Position numbers and translations under genes: made by a program. This document shows, in pieces, positions 10,048 through 20,018 of a stretch of DNA of 40,957 nucleotides (position 1 is its first letter; each line of letters begins with the position of its first letter). The stretch is from an uncultured Actinomycetes bacterium (GTDB taxonomy: Bacteria; Actinomycetota; Actinomycetes; Nanopelagicales; Nanopelagicaceae). The stretch is from the NCBI GenBank assembly GCA_903842675.1, contig CAIMMQ010000095.1:1-40957 (forward strand). The letters are read 5' to 3'. The notes beneath the pieces are model-generated. The model was given only the letters and a program-made list of their open reading frames with translations. It was not told the origin of the DNA and made no database searches.

Positions 10048-10688
10048 TTCCTGAAGCAATACTTATTGACATGGACGGAACGCTGGTTGATTCTGAACCA
10101 CTCTGGTTTGCTGGTGAGGCACAACTTATGGCGCAATTTGATTTTGAATGGAAACATGAAAACCAGGCACAAGTCCTAGGTGGACCGATTGCAAAAGTTG
10201 GGCGCTACATGTCCCAATTAGCGAATGGCGCGAACACACCTGAATTTTTTTCCGAATCTTTGATAGCCAATGTGAGTGCATCTTTCGAGGAACAACTATC
10301 ACTTTTGCCGGGCGCGCTCGAAATTCTGGAAGGCGCCAAATCCATGGGAATTCCGGTTGCGCTAGTTTCGGCAAGTCCACGTCAGCTAGTTGAAGCTTGT
10401 GATCGATTTTTGGGTGTTGGGTTTTTTGACGCACTCGTATCTTGTGATGATGTCACAAACACAAAGCCGGATCCAGAAAGCTATTTGAAGGCGGCGCAAA
10501 TGCTAGGCGTAGCAATCTCAAATTGCCTAGTCTTGGAAGATTCACAAACTGGCGTTACGTCAGGAAAGGCCAGTGGGGCGAAAGTGATTGCTATCCCGCA
10601 TCTGGTAAGCATCCAAGAGGATGATCAAGTGAAGGTTGTAAAAACGTTGGCAGGTATGCAAGTAACGGATCTTTTTAATCTCCACTAG
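10044..10688 (+). CDS. HAD family hydrolase (beta-phosphoglucomutase-like)
   Basis: DMDGTLVDSEPLWF motif I, SASPRQLVEAC motif II, KPDPESYLKAAQMLGV and LEDSQTGVTSGKASGAKVIAIP motifs III and IV. Confidence 0.92.
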   Translation: MIPEAILIDMDGTLVDSEPLWFAGEAQLMAQFDFEWKHENQAQVLGGPIAKVGRYMSQLANGANTPEFFSESLIANVSASFEEQLSLLPGALEILEGAKSMGIPVALVSASPRQLVEACDRFLGVGFFDALVSCDDVTNTKPDPESYLKAAQMLGVAISNCLVLEDSQTGVTSGKASGAKVIAIPHLVSIQEDDQVKVVKTLAGMQVTDLFNLH

Positions 10689-10697
10689 AATTCACCA

Positions 10698-11564
10698 ATG
10701 AGCACAGATGAAAGTAGCGCACTCTTCAAAGTTGGAGATCGCGTCCAGCTGACTGATGCTAAAGGTAAACTGCATTCAATAACCCTTCAGCCGAATCAAG
10801 AGTGGCACACTCACAATGGCTGGTTGTTGCACAATGATTTAATCGGCAAGCCTCAAGGCATTGTTGTTGAAACATCTGGCGGTTTAAAATTCCTGGCATT
10901 CAAGCCACTTCTGGCTGACTACGTATTGACTATGCCCCGAGGCGCAACGATTGTGTATCCGAAAGATGCAGCGATGATTCTTGGTTTTGCTGACATAGCG
11001 CCAGGGTCCAGAGTCTTAGAAGCCGGCGTTGGCTCGGGGGCTCTGGCAATTTCTTTGCTGAGAGCTGTTGGTCCTAGCGGGTACGTCGATTCTTTTGAAA
11101 AGCGAGAAGAGTTTGCTGATGTTGCAGTTAAAAACATCAAACACTATTTCGCAGATACTCCGATAAATTGGTCGATCACTCTCGGGGCAGTTGAAGAATT
11201 CGCGCACACCAAAACTTACGATCGCGTTGTGCTAGATATGTTGGCGCCGTGGGAGTGCATAGATATGGCGGCTAAGGTGCTTGATCCAGGTGGCGTTTTT
11301 ATCGCGTATGTCGCGACCACTACGCAACTGTCACAAGTTGCAGAGGCGATAAAGAATTCTGGACAATTCACAGAACCAGAGAGCAGTGAGACGATCGTAC
11401 GAGGATGGCACCATGAAGGACTTGCTGTTAGACCGCAACATCGGATGATTGGTCATACCGCGTTCTTAATTATGACTCGTCGCCTCGCAGTTGGAACCAT
11501 CGCACCTTTGCGCCGTAGGCGCCCTTCTAAAGGTGCCTACGGTACAAATGAGAGTGAAAGCTGA
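10698..11564 (+). CDS. trmI: tRNA (adenine(58)-N1)-methyltransferase
   Basis: RGATIVYPKDAAMILGFADIAPGSRVLEAGVGSGALAISLLRAVG and VVLDMLAPWE motifs of TrmI. Confidence 0.94.
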   Translation: MSTDESSALFKVGDRVQLTDAKGKLHSITLQPNQEWHTHNGWLLHNDLIGKPQGIVVETSGGLKFLAFKPLLADYVLTMPRGATIVYPKDAAMILGFADIAPGSRVLEAGVGSGALAISLLRAVGPSGYVDSFEKREEFADVAVKNIKHYFADTPINWSITLGAVEEFAHTKTYDRVVLDMLAPWECIDMAAKVLDPGGVFIAYVATTTQLSQVAEAIKNSGQFTEPESSETIVRGWHHEGLAVRPQHRMIGHTAFLIMTRRLAVGTIAPLRRRRPSKGAYGTNESES

Positions 11565-12197
11565 TTACTTTACGTCGATTAGATCAACAACGAAAATAAG
11601 AGTTTCATTTGGTGCAATTGGACCAGCGCCATTGGCACCGTAGCCAAGAGTAGGCGGAATAATTAAAAGTCTACGGCCGCCCGCTTTCATTCCTGGTAAA
11701 CCTTGTTGCCATCCTGGAATTACGTTTGCAAGTGGAAATGTTGCTGGCTTGCCACTAGTTCCATTACTCCAAGAACTGTCAACGATTTTTCCAGTTGACC
11801 ACGCTACTAGGGTGTAATTAACAGTGAGAGTTGAATTTGGCGCCACGACACTGCCAGTGCCGACGTGAAGGTCCTTACTTATTAAGGTTCCGGGAGGGTT
11901 TCCTTTGGGAGTACCAATTACTGGAGCTGAACCTAGTGAACCGGTAACCGAAACGTATTCGGCATTTGAATCTGTAATGGTTTTCTCCTTTGTACTATGA
12001 GACGTGCTATTAGATGAAGTATTAGGTAGTTTCGTTCCACCGTCAGTCGTACAGGCGCTTAGAGCGCCCGCTGCGAGTATGGCGAGCATGGAAAGTGACA
12101 AAATTGTGCCAGTTTGTGCGCGTCGTATCTTTATTCTCGCTAATTTAGCCAAGATCTTGCCTCCAAAATTAGTAATCCAATAGGTACAGGTTAGCAA
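11565..12197 (-). CDS. FKBP-type peptidyl-prolyl cis-trans isomerase, probable lipoprotein
   Basis: Signal/lipobox AAGALSACTT followed by an FKBP domain (LTVNYTLVAWSTGKIVDSSW, VIPGWQQGLPGMKAGGRRLLIIPPTLGYG). Confidence 0.93.
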   Translation of the reverse strand: MLTCTYWITNFGGKILAKLARIKIRRAQTGTILSLSMLAILAAGALSACTTDGGTKLPNTSSNSTSHSTKEKTITDSNAEYVSVTGSLGSAPVIGTPKGNPPGTLISKDLHVGTGSVVAPNSTLTVNYTLVAWSTGKIVDSSWSNGTSGKPATFPLANVIPGWQQGLPGMKAGGRRLLIIPPTLGYGANGAGPIAPNETLIFVVDLIDVK

Positions 12198-12223
12198 TAT
12201 TCGGGACGTTATAGGCTATCCCT

Positions 12224-13159
12224 ATGGCCGACAATAAGACCGAGCGATTGATTAATTTAACGCTAGCTCTTTTGGCGACAAAACGTTATCTAAAAAAATC
12301 CGAGATCTTTCGAACCGTGCAGGGCTACGACGGGACCGCTGATTCCATGGATCGGATGTTTGAGCGAGATAAGGATGATCTACGTGCCCTGGGAATTGAA
12401 ATCCAGGTAGGTGACCTGGATCCTTTTTTTGAGGATGAACCAGGATACCGAATTTCTAGGAGCAGTTACAGTTTGGAAATTCCAAATTTATCGCCACGAG
12501 AAGTTGCTTATCTGTCGGTAGCTGCAAATTTTTGGAAAGATTCGGCGCTTACTCCCGCCGCTCAGTCTGGGATTCGGAAATTAAAATCATTGGGAATTCC
12601 CGCCGCCATGGATTTGGCATCAACAATCGAATACCGTTTCGAAAATCCGAAGGCAGCGTTGCTGGAAATAACCGAGGCTATAGATGAACTCCGGCAATTG
12701 GAATTTGAATATCAGGGTAGCGAGGTGACCAAGCGCAAATTGGCGCCTTATCGGGTCCTCTTATGGAATGGCTATTGGTATCTCGTTGGATTAGATCTAT
12801 TGAAGAATGAAATTCGGATGTTCAAATTATCTCGAGTTATCGGCGAAATTAGAGCTGTCGGTAAGAAAAACGCTTTCAATATCCCCAGTGATTTCGATAT
12901 AAGAAGTATTTTACCTAGCACCGCGGAAGATGCTCGCAATCTTGCTCAGGTATCTATTAAAAAAGGTGAAGCGTTAACTCTGCGCTCAAATGGAAGGCGT
13001 TTATCCGAGGGGGAGAGCACGGATCTCTATGAATTCAGGTATGACCTTCCTTCATCTTTTCTCCGAACGCTGGTTTGGTATGGAGAGAGCGTAGAAATAA
13101 TTGAGCCGGTCCAACTTCGCAATGAAATTATTGCCTTAGTTAGTGGCGGAAAACCATGA
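12224..13159 (+). CDS. pafB: WYL-domain transcriptional regulator PafB
   Basis: HTH plus WYL-domain protein (RKLAPYRVLLWNGYWYLVGLD) that overlaps a second WYL gene and lies upstream of tatAC, the conserved actinobacterial pafBC context. Confidence 0.9.
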   Translation: MADNKTERLINLTLALLATKRYLKKSEIFRTVQGYDGTADSMDRMFERDKDDLRALGIEIQVGDLDPFFEDEPGYRISRSSYSLEIPNLSPREVAYLSVAANFWKDSALTPAAQSGIRKLKSLGIPAAMDLASTIEYRFENPKAALLEITEAIDELRQLEFEYQGSEVTKRKLAPYRVLLWNGYWYLVGLDLLKNEIRMFKLSRVIGEIRAVGKKNAFNIPSDFDIRSILPSTAEDARNLAQVSIKKGEALTLRSNGRRLSEGESTDLYEFRYDLPSSFLRTLVWYGESVEIIEPVQLRNEIIALVSGGKP

Positions 13160-14070
13160 GTGAAGCATCGACAACTAGGACCGCTCGCGCCTTGGATCTC
13201 GTTCCATTCTTACTGGAGAATCAAGGGATTTCGGTTGAAGAGTTGGCGGATGAATTTAGAATCACTCAAATGCAAATTCTAGAAGATTTGAATTTATTGT
13301 TCGTGTGCGGGTTGCCTGGTTACTCGCCGCTGGAACTGATTGATATGAATTTCGAGGATGGATATGTGACAGTCTCAGACCCGCAAGTTTTGGATAGACC
13401 TCGAAAACTTTCAAAACCTGAACTTACAACTTTACTTGTTTCTCTAGAAGTCATGAAAACAATGGCTAATCCAGATGTCCGTCAAGAATTAGAAGGTCTT
13501 CAAGTCAAACTACGTGCTGTTTTGGATCTCAAGCCCACGATAGATGTTGTGGTGAATGAACCAGCTGATGCGAAACTCGATGAAATTTTGCAGGCGATAG
13601 TGAGGGGTTGCGCGGTCGAGATTAATTACCTCAGCGCGCATAGTGATAAGGAATCTTGGCGCACGATCATCCCGAATAGAGTTTATGTCGAAGGTAAACA
13701 CACATATATCGAAAGCTGGTGCATTACTTCTCAGGGCGAACGCGTTTTTCGACTCGATCGAATTCTTGCGATCCGCAAGAGCGATCAAGCTTTCAGCGCG
13801 GGAGTAGAGCGAAGTGATCATGAACCTAGCGATGACTATTTGCTTTTCGTTTCGGATAATGCGCGAATTTTTATTGAGGAGAATTCTGCGGTAATTGCAA
13901 ATACCGAGAAAATTTCAAATGGTTATGAGGTTTTGGTAACCGCGATAGATCAAGATTGGTTAGTTCGAACAATTGCTGGTTTTGGTCCAGAAATAGCGGT
14001 TTTGAATCCACCCGCCTTGAAGGCGGCGCTTTCCGGCCATTTGGCTGCCATCAGATCGCTGTATCAGTAG
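13156..14070 (+). CDS. pafC: WYL-domain transcriptional regulator PafC
   Basis: Second WYL protein ([22 protein letters not shown]) with 4-nt overlap with pafB. Confidence 0.9.
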   Translation: MSEASTTRTARALDLVPFLLENQGISVEELADEFRITQMQILEDLNLLFVCGLPGYSPLELIDMNFEDGYVTVSDPQVLDRPRKLSKPELTTLLVSLEVMKTMANPDVRQELEGLQVKLRAVLDLKPTIDVVVNEPADAKLDEILQAIVRGCAVEINYLSAHSDKESWRTIIPNRVYVEGKHTYIESWCITSQGERVFRLDRILAIRKSDQAFSAGVERSDHEPSDDYLLFVSDNARIFIEENSAVIANTEKISNGYEVLVTAIDQDWLVRTIAGFGPEIAVLNPPALKAALSGHLAAIRSLYQ

Positions 14071-14126
14071 CCAAGAACCACTATCCTTTAGCCCAGAACA
14101 ACTACGGAATCGTCGTTAGGAATAAT

Positions 14127-14315
14127 ATGTTAAGAGGACTCGAAGGTTGGCACTTCATCATTTTGGCCTTGGTATTTGTCGTTATGTTTGGCGCTAAGAA
14201 ACTTCCTGATTCAGCTCGTTCACTAGCCAAATCACTCAAGATATTCAAAAGCGAGTTAAAAGATGGCGAAGTCAAGAAAGAGAAGCCTGACTCCGGAACC
14301 AAACCAGCAGAATAG
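14127..14315 (+). CDS. tatA: Twin-arginine translocase subunit TatA
   Basis: [43 protein letters not shown]: transmembrane helix, FGAKKLPD hinge and amphipathic helix. The ATG at 14127 is internal to the longer listed ORF. Confidence 0.92.
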   Translation: MLRGLEGWHFIILALVFVVMFGAKKLPDSARSLAKSLKIFKSELKDGEVKKEKPDSGTKPAE

Positions 14316-14322
14316 ATATCTA

Positions 14323-15099
14323 ATGAGCTCGAAATCGAGCGGTGGTATGCCATTGATGGCGCATTTTGCCGAACTTCGTAAGCGAATATTTAAGTCTGCC
14401 CTCGGCATAATCTTAGGCGCTTTTGTTGGCTGGTTTCTTTACGACACAATCATCAACCACTTAGCGGCACCGATTTGTAACCTAAAAGAAGTAGTGGCAA
14501 CAGGAAAATCAAGTTGCGGAATTCTCTATATAAATGGCGTCCTCGGACCAATTGATCTGAAATTTAAGATTTCATTATTGATTGGGGTTATCTTGGCAGC
14601 GCCAATCTGGCTCTATCAAAGTTGGGCATTTATTGCTCCGGCTATGAAGGGCCGTGAAAAACGGAACTCGATATTTTTTCTTCTATTTGCAATTCCATTT
14701 TTCGCGATTGGTATTTACGTAGGTTATTTGGTTCTACCGTTAGCAGTCAAAGTACTCCTGGGTTTTACGCCCGCTTCATTAACGAATCTTGTTAAATTTG
14801 ATGATTATCTAAATTTTGTGCTCCAACTTATCTTGATTTTTGGAATCGCTTTCGAGCTGCCTGTTTTCTTAGTTTCTCTTAACCTCGCTGGAGTTTTACG
14901 TGGTAAGAGCATCTTAAAACCTTGGCGCTTTGCAATCTTTGGAATAACGCTCTTTGCGGCTATTTTTACCCCAACCGGAGATCCATTCACCATGGGTCTA
15001 CTCGCGATACCTTTAATAGGACTCTATTTTCTAGCTGGAGCAATTGCCATCTTGGTAGACCGTAAACGCTTCAAAAACGCTTCTAGAGGCGTAAATTGA
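14323..15099 (+). CDS. tatC: Twin-arginine translocase subunit TatC
   Basis: MAHFAELRKRIFKSALG and multiple transmembrane segments; FELPVFL and FTPTGDPFTMGLLAIPL motifs. Confidence 0.93.
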   Translation: MSSKSSGGMPLMAHFAELRKRIFKSALGIILGAFVGWFLYDTIINHLAAPICNLKEVVATGKSSCGILYINGVLGPIDLKFKISLLIGVILAAPIWLYQSWAFIAPAMKGREKRNSIFFLLFAIPFFAIGIYVGYLVLPLAVKVLLGFTPASLTNLVKFDDYLNFVLQLILIFGIAFELPVFLVSLNLAGVLRGKSILKPWRFAIFGITLFAAIFTPTGDPFTMGLLAIPLIGLYFLAGAIAILVDRKRFKNASRGVN

Positions 15100-15980
15100 A
15101 GAACGTAGTGCTGCTTGCCAATCCGAAATCTGGGACTGGAAAAGCAGCTAAATATTTTGAGTTAATTTCGGAGGAATTCAAAAAGAATCACGTGCAAATC
15201 GTCAGCATTCTTGCCGATAGCGCAGAGGCAACTTCAAAAAAATTGCAAGAGGTTTTATCCGGGCAAGTGGATGCGGTTATGGCTATTGGGGGAGATGGTG
15301 CGGTCCACCTGGCGATTCAGGAGCTCGCTCTTTCAAATATTCCGTTATATGTATTGCCCTGTGGCACAGGCAATGATTTTGCAAGAACTGGTGGTCCGTT
15401 AGATTTAGATGTGACTAGAGCCGTAAAGCGCATGCTCGAAACTAGTCCAGTTGAAATAGATTTAGGACGTACCGAAAGTGAGATCGGGACTCGCTGGTTT
15501 GGACAGGTATTAAGTACCGGTTTTGATTCACTTGTAAATGAACGAGCCAATCGATTTAGCTTTGTAAAAGGCCAGATTAAATACACGATCGCAACACTTT
15601 TGGAATTGCCACTTTTTCGCCCATATCGCTATGAAATGGTTACTCCAGGTGGAACCCGCAAGATTCCAGCAATGCTTATCGCCGTTGCTAACGGAGCTTC
15701 TTACGGTGGTGGCATGTTGATATGTCCGTCGGCTGATCGGCGCGATGGCCTCTTCGAAGTAATGGTTCTGCATCCGGTGAGCAAAGTGGAACTATTGAAG
15801 GTGTTCCCAAAAGTTTTCAAAGGTAAGCACGTCAGCCATCCTGCGGTGGAATTTATCAAGGTCGCAAAACTCACGCTCGAATCAAATGCGATTGCTTACG
15901 CGGATGGCGAAAAAATTGGTTCGCTTCCAATAAATATTGAAATAGTGCCCAAGGCGCTTCGGGTATGGGAAACACGATGA
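15096..15980 (+). CDS. Diacylglycerol kinase family lipid kinase
   Basis: VLLANPKSGTGKAAKYF, IGGDGAVHLAIQEL and PCGTGNDFARTGG motifs of the DAGK/YegS catalytic domain. Confidence 0.92.
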   Translation: MKNVVLLANPKSGTGKAAKYFELISEEFKKNHVQIVSILADSAEATSKKLQEVLSGQVDAVMAIGGDGAVHLAIQELALSNIPLYVLPCGTGNDFARTGGPLDLDVTRAVKRMLETSPVEIDLGRTESEIGTRWFGQVLSTGFDSLVNERANRFSFVKGQIKYTIATLLELPLFRPYRYEMVTPGGTRKIPAMLIAVANGASYGGGMLICPSADRRDGLFEVMVLHPVSKVELLKVFPKVFKGKHVSHPAVEFIKVAKLTLESNAIAYADGEKIGSLPINIEIVPKALRVWETR

Positions 15981-18361
15981 CAACCTCGCCAGCGGAACGC
16001 TTTGCCGTCGTAAAAGCGAAGCGCGAATTTTCTAAAACACAAGATTTCATAGCTCGCTATCCATTCGATCTCGATTCCTTCCAGATACAAGGATGCCATG
16101 CGTTAGAAAGTGGTAAATCAGTACTGGTTGCCGCCCCAACTGGTGCTGGTAAAACGATTGTTGGAGAGTTCGCAGCACATCTTGCACTTGAAGCCGGCAA
16201 GAAATGCTTCTACACAACACCGATTAAGGCTCTATCAAACCAAAAGTTCCAAGATTTATCGAATATTTTTGGTGAAGATCAGGTCGGTCTTTTAACTGGT
16301 GATACCTCGATCAACTCTGAGGCAAACATAGTGATCATGACGACGGAAGTTTTGCGTAACATGATTTATTCGTCTTCAAATACCTTGGCTGATTTGAAGT
16401 ATGTTGTGATGGATGAAGTGCATTACCTGGCAGATAGATTTAGAGGCGCGGTTTGGGAAGAGATTCTTATCCATTTACCCGAAAGTATTTCAATCGCTGC
16501 ACTTTCAGCAACAGTTTCAAATGCCGAAGAATTCGGTGATTGGTTGCAGACTGTACGTGGCGATACGAAGGTAATCGTTAGCGAAACGCGTCCAATACCG
16601 CTGTATCAGCATGTGCTATTCGGCCCGAAATTGCTTGATCTTTTCGTGGGCAATGCCAAGATCAACCCTGAAATTCTTAAGCTCGAGAAAGATTCAATGC
16701 GCTCGGTAAAAGTCGCTCATAGGGGTGGCCCAAAAGACCGTCGAAGTTGGCAGGATAATAAATCTTTAACTCCAACTATCAAGTCACTATCTAGATCCGA
16801 GGTTATCGAGAAGTTAGATCGTGAAAATCTTTTACCCGCGATTACCTTTATTTTTTCGCGCGCAGGTTGTGATGCAGCTGTTAAGCAATGTTTAGCTGCG
16901 GGATTGCGACTTACGGATAGTGAAGAGCGATCAATCATTCGCGAAGTTATTGCGGAGAAAACCCGAAATCTGCCAGATGATGATTTAGCAATCTTAGGTT
17001 TTCACGAATGGGTGGATGCCCTGGAACGAGGAGTAGCGGCGCACCATGCCGGACTCTTGCCTGCTTTCAAAGAGACGGTCGAAGAGCTTTTTCAACAAGG
17101 GCTAGTAAAGGCGGTGTTCGCAACCGAAACTTTAGCGCTTGGAATTAATATGCCGGCAAAAACTGTTGTGTTAGAAAAATTAACTAAATGGAATGGCGAA
17201 GCCCATGTTTCGGTAACACCAGGGGAGTACACCCAATTAACTGGGCGCGCTGGACGTCGTGGCATAGATATTGAAGGTAATGCCGTAATACTCTGGAATA
17301 AGGATGTGGATTCTGCGTCAGCGGCCGGTCTGGCTTCAACTCGAACATATCCCTTGAAAAGTTCGTTTCAACCAACTTACAACATGACTATAAATCTAAT
17401 CTCGCAGTTCGGGTCAACGCGCGCCAGAACCTCGCTTGAATCTTCCTTTGCACAATTTCAAGCAGATAAAGCAGTAGTTGGTTTGGCGCGGGCGATCGCT
17501 AAAAATTCCGACGCAATCATTGAACTTCAACATGAGATTAAATGTCACTTAGGAGATTTCATCGAATATTCAGATCTTCGTTTTGAGATCCGGGAATTGG
17601 AAAAATCAGCGACCTATAAGAGTAAAAAAACACGCGCTTTCGATGAAGCTAAGATCTCTGAAATCCGACGGGCGTTGCGCGCACATCCGTGCCACGGTTG
17701 TAATGACCGGGAAACTCATGCACGTATTGCCGAACGTGCTGATCGTTTGCGCCGTGAAAATGCCGGATTAACCGCTCGAGTTGCCAATAGGACACACGTT
17801 ATCGCAAGACGTTTCGACCTGATTAAGATCGTTCTCGATAAATTCGGCTATATAAAAGATGATGAAATTACAGATTCTGGAAAATTGCTTGCGAAGATTT
17901 ATGGTGAAACCGATCTTTTGATCGCGCAATTAATCCGAAACGGCGCTTTGAATAAACTTTCATCAACCGAGCTCGTAGCAGCACTTTCCACCTTGGTGTA
18001 TGAAGCACGCAAAGAGATGACCCCAAAGATCCCGCGAGGCGCGGTTGAAGATTTCCTCCTTGATCTCACAAAAACTTGGGCAGAAATAAACGAAGAGGAA
18101 ACGGCCTTAGGGCTCGAACCAATTAGAGATCCGGATCCTGGTTTCTGTATGGCTTCTTATCGTTGGGCAAGTGGTCATTCTTTGTCGGCTATTTTTAAGG
18201 GAACTGAACTCACCGTTGGCGATTTTGTTCGTTCGATGAAACAGATTATGGATTTACTGCGCCAAATCGCAATTGCATCTCCCGATTTAGCTCCCGTAGC
18301 TAAAAAAGCATTAGCTCAGATAGATCGCGGTGTAATCGCTTATGCAGGAGTTCTCGTATGA
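15965..18361 (+). CDS. helY: DEAD/DEAH box RNA helicase, Ski2/Mtr4-like
   Basis: AAPTGAGKTIVGEFAAHLAL, MDEVHYLADRFRG, ALSATVSNAEEFGDWL and LTGRAGRRGIDIEGNAV, with a C-terminal DSHCT-like region. Next to tatC as in other actinobacteria. Confidence 0.92.
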   Translation: MGNTMTTSPAERFAVVKAKREFSKTQDFIARYPFDLDSFQIQGCHALESGKSVLVAAPTGAGKTIVGEFAAHLALEAGKKCFYTTPIKALSNQKFQDLSNIFGEDQVGLLTGDTSINSEANIVIMTTEVLRNMIYSSSNTLADLKYVVMDEVHYLADRFRGAVWEEILIHLPESISIAALSATVSNAEEFGDWLQTVRGDTKVIVSETRPIPLYQHVLFGPKLLDLFVGNAKINPEILKLEKDSMRSVKVAHRGGPKDRRSWQDNKSLTPTIKSLSRSEVIEKLDRENLLPAITFIFSRAGCDAAVKQCLAAGLRLTDSEERSIIREVIAEKTRNLPDDDLAILGFHEWVDALERGVAAHHAGLLPAFKETVEELFQQGLVKAVFATETLALGINMPAKTVVLEKLTKWNGEAHVSVTPGEYTQLTGRAGRRGIDIEGNAVILWNKDVDSASAAGLASTRTYPLKSSFQPTYNMTINLISQFGSTRARTSLESSFAQFQADKAVVGLARAIAKNSDAIIELQHEIKCHLGDFIEYSDLRFEIRELEKSATYKSKKTRAFDEAKISEIRRALRAHPCHGCNDRETHARIAERADRLRRENAGLTARVANRTHVIARRFDLIKIVLDKFGYIKDDEITDSGKLLAKIYGETDLLIAQLIRNGALNKLSSTELVAALSTLVYEARKEMTPKIPRGAVEDFLLDLTKTWAEINEEETALGLEPIRDPDPGFCMASYRWASGHSLSAIFKGTELTVGDFVRSMKQIMDLLRQIAIASPDLAPVAKKALAQIDRGVIAYAGVLV

Positions 18362-19257
18362 CTTTGATGTTATTGGATAGTGCTTCACTTTGGTATCGCG
18401 CATATTTTGGGATGCCTGACACGCTCGTGTCACCTTCCGGTGAACCAGTTAACGCGATTCGCGGTTATCTGGATATGACTGCTCGACTCTTGTCGATTTA
18501 CAAGCCGAATCGACTTGTTGCTTGCATTGAAGGAGATTGGCGGCCATCATGGCGAGTAGATCTCTTCCCAGAATACAAAGCGAATCGATTAGATGAAGAG
18601 GGAGCCGAGGAAGAACCCGACACTCTTGGCCCGCAAATACCCATTTTATTGGATCTGCTAGAGGCGTTCGGTATTCCATTAGTCGGAGTTGATGATTACG
18701 AAGCCGATGATGTCATGGCTTCATTCGCGGTACGCGAGAACGGTCCAATCAAGATTGTTACTGGGGACCGAGACTTGTTTCAATTGGTAGATGATAAACG
18801 CAAAGTTTCTGTTGTTTATTTGGCCAAGGGGATTTCAAATCATGATCATGTCGATCTGAAATGGATTTCTGATAAATACGAAATACCGGGGGATAGGTAC
18901 GCCCTATTTGCAATGATTCGCGGCGATGCTTCCGATGGCTTGCCAGGAATTCGTGGAATTGGTGAAAAAGGCGCGGCAATCATCGCTAAGAATTTTGAAA
19001 CTTTGCCGGAAGTGATGGCGGCCGCCAAAAAAGATGATGAACGTTTAACACCGAATTTGCGGAAAAAACTTCTTGAATCAGCAGAGTATGCAAAAATCGC
19101 ACCTAAATTGGTTTTTTGTGCCTTAGATGTTCCATTACCCAAGATGGATTTATCTTTGCCTAAAAAGCCCGATAATCTTGATGAGATCTATCAATATCAA
19201 AAGGATTATGGTCTTGGAGCCAGCGTAGATCGATTGATTGCAGCCTTGGGATGGTAA
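18358..19257 (+). CDS. Stand-alone 5'-3' exonuclease
   Basis: PIN/FEN-type motifs: ADDVMASFAV, IVTGDRDLFQLVDD and GLPGIRGIGEKGAAII (helix-hairpin-helix). Confidence 0.93.
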   Translation: MTLMLLDSASLWYRAYFGMPDTLVSPSGEPVNAIRGYLDMTARLLSIYKPNRLVACIEGDWRPSWRVDLFPEYKANRLDEEGAEEEPDTLGPQIPILLDLLEAFGIPLVGVDDYEADDVMASFAVRENGPIKIVTGDRDLFQLVDDKRKVSVVYLAKGISNHDHVDLKWISDKYEIPGDRYALFAMIRGDASDGLPGIRGIGEKGAAIIAKNFETLPEVMAAAKKDDERLTPNLRKKLLESAEYAKIAPKLVFCALDVPLPKMDLSLPKKPDNLDEIYQYQKDYGLGASVDRLIAALGW

Positions 19258-19264
19258 TTGTTGC

Positions 19265-19999
19265 GTGAAAATTCTAATAATTGTTCCAACATATAATGAA
19301 GCCGAGAATATTCAACCATTTCTCTCAGAATTGATTGAATTTGTTGATGCGAACTCAAGCGGTAAAGATTTTATAATTCTTAATGTCGATGATAATTCAC
19401 CGGATGGTACAGGCGCGATTGTTCAAAAATTTAACGACCCGAGGATTCAACAGATTAATCGGCCAAGGAAACTTGGACTTGGACCAGCATATTTATCGGG
19501 TTTTGCCTGGGGTTTAGAACGAGATTTCGACCTATTTGTCGAGATTGATTCGGATGGTTCGCATTCCATTGAAGATTTCTCGAAATTGCTTCAAGCAAGT
19601 ACACCAGGCAAACTTGTTATAGGCACCAGATGGATGCCAGGTGGGTCGGTGGTTAACTGGCCTTGGTACCGTCGAGCAATTTCATTATTGGGCACCAAAT
19701 ATGCCGCGCTGGCTTTAGCTTTGCCTTATCGGGACCTAACAAGTGGATACCGTGTAATTCCTCGAAACGTACTTGAAGCGATCAAACTTGAATCCGTCCT
19801 GGCTAAAGGTTATGGATTTCAAATTGAAATGGTTATGAAAACTGTTTACGCCGGATTTGAAGTTCTAGAAGTACCAATAACATTTACCGAGCGCACAAAA
19901 GGTAAGTCCAAAATGACCTTCAGCATTGCCTTAGAAGCGTTTTTGAACATTACTCAATGGGGGCTCAAGCGTATATTTCGGAAGGGATATCTCCGATAA
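19265..19999 (+). CDS. Polyprenol monophosphomannose synthase-like family 2 glycosyltransferase
   Basis: KILIIVPTYNEAENI, NVDDNSPDGTG, IDSDGSHSIEDF and RTKGKSKMTF motifs. GTG at 19265 is preferred. Confidence 0.9.
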   Translation: MKILIIVPTYNEAENIQPFLSELIEFVDANSSGKDFIILNVDDNSPDGTGAIVQKFNDPRIQQINRPRKLGLGPAYLSGFAWGLERDFDLFVEIDSDGSHSIEDFSKLLQASTPGKLVIGTRWMPGGSVVNWPWYRRAISLLGTKYAALALALPYRDLTSGYRVIPRNVLEAIKLESVLAKGYGFQIEMVMKTVYAGFEVLEVPITFTERTKGKSKMTFSIALEAFLNITQWGLKRIFRKGYLR

Positions 20000-20018
20000 T
20001 CTACATTATGTAAAGTAA

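Noticed and set aside
14127-15099. Missing tatB as an anomaly
   Set aside because: Minimal TatAC systems are well known, and tatB may be elsewhere in the genome; not evidence of novelty.
18358-19257. Stand-alone 5'-3' exonuclease as a novel nuclease
   Set aside because: A stand-alone 5'-3' exonuclease near helY is normal in actinobacteria (Rv2090-like).
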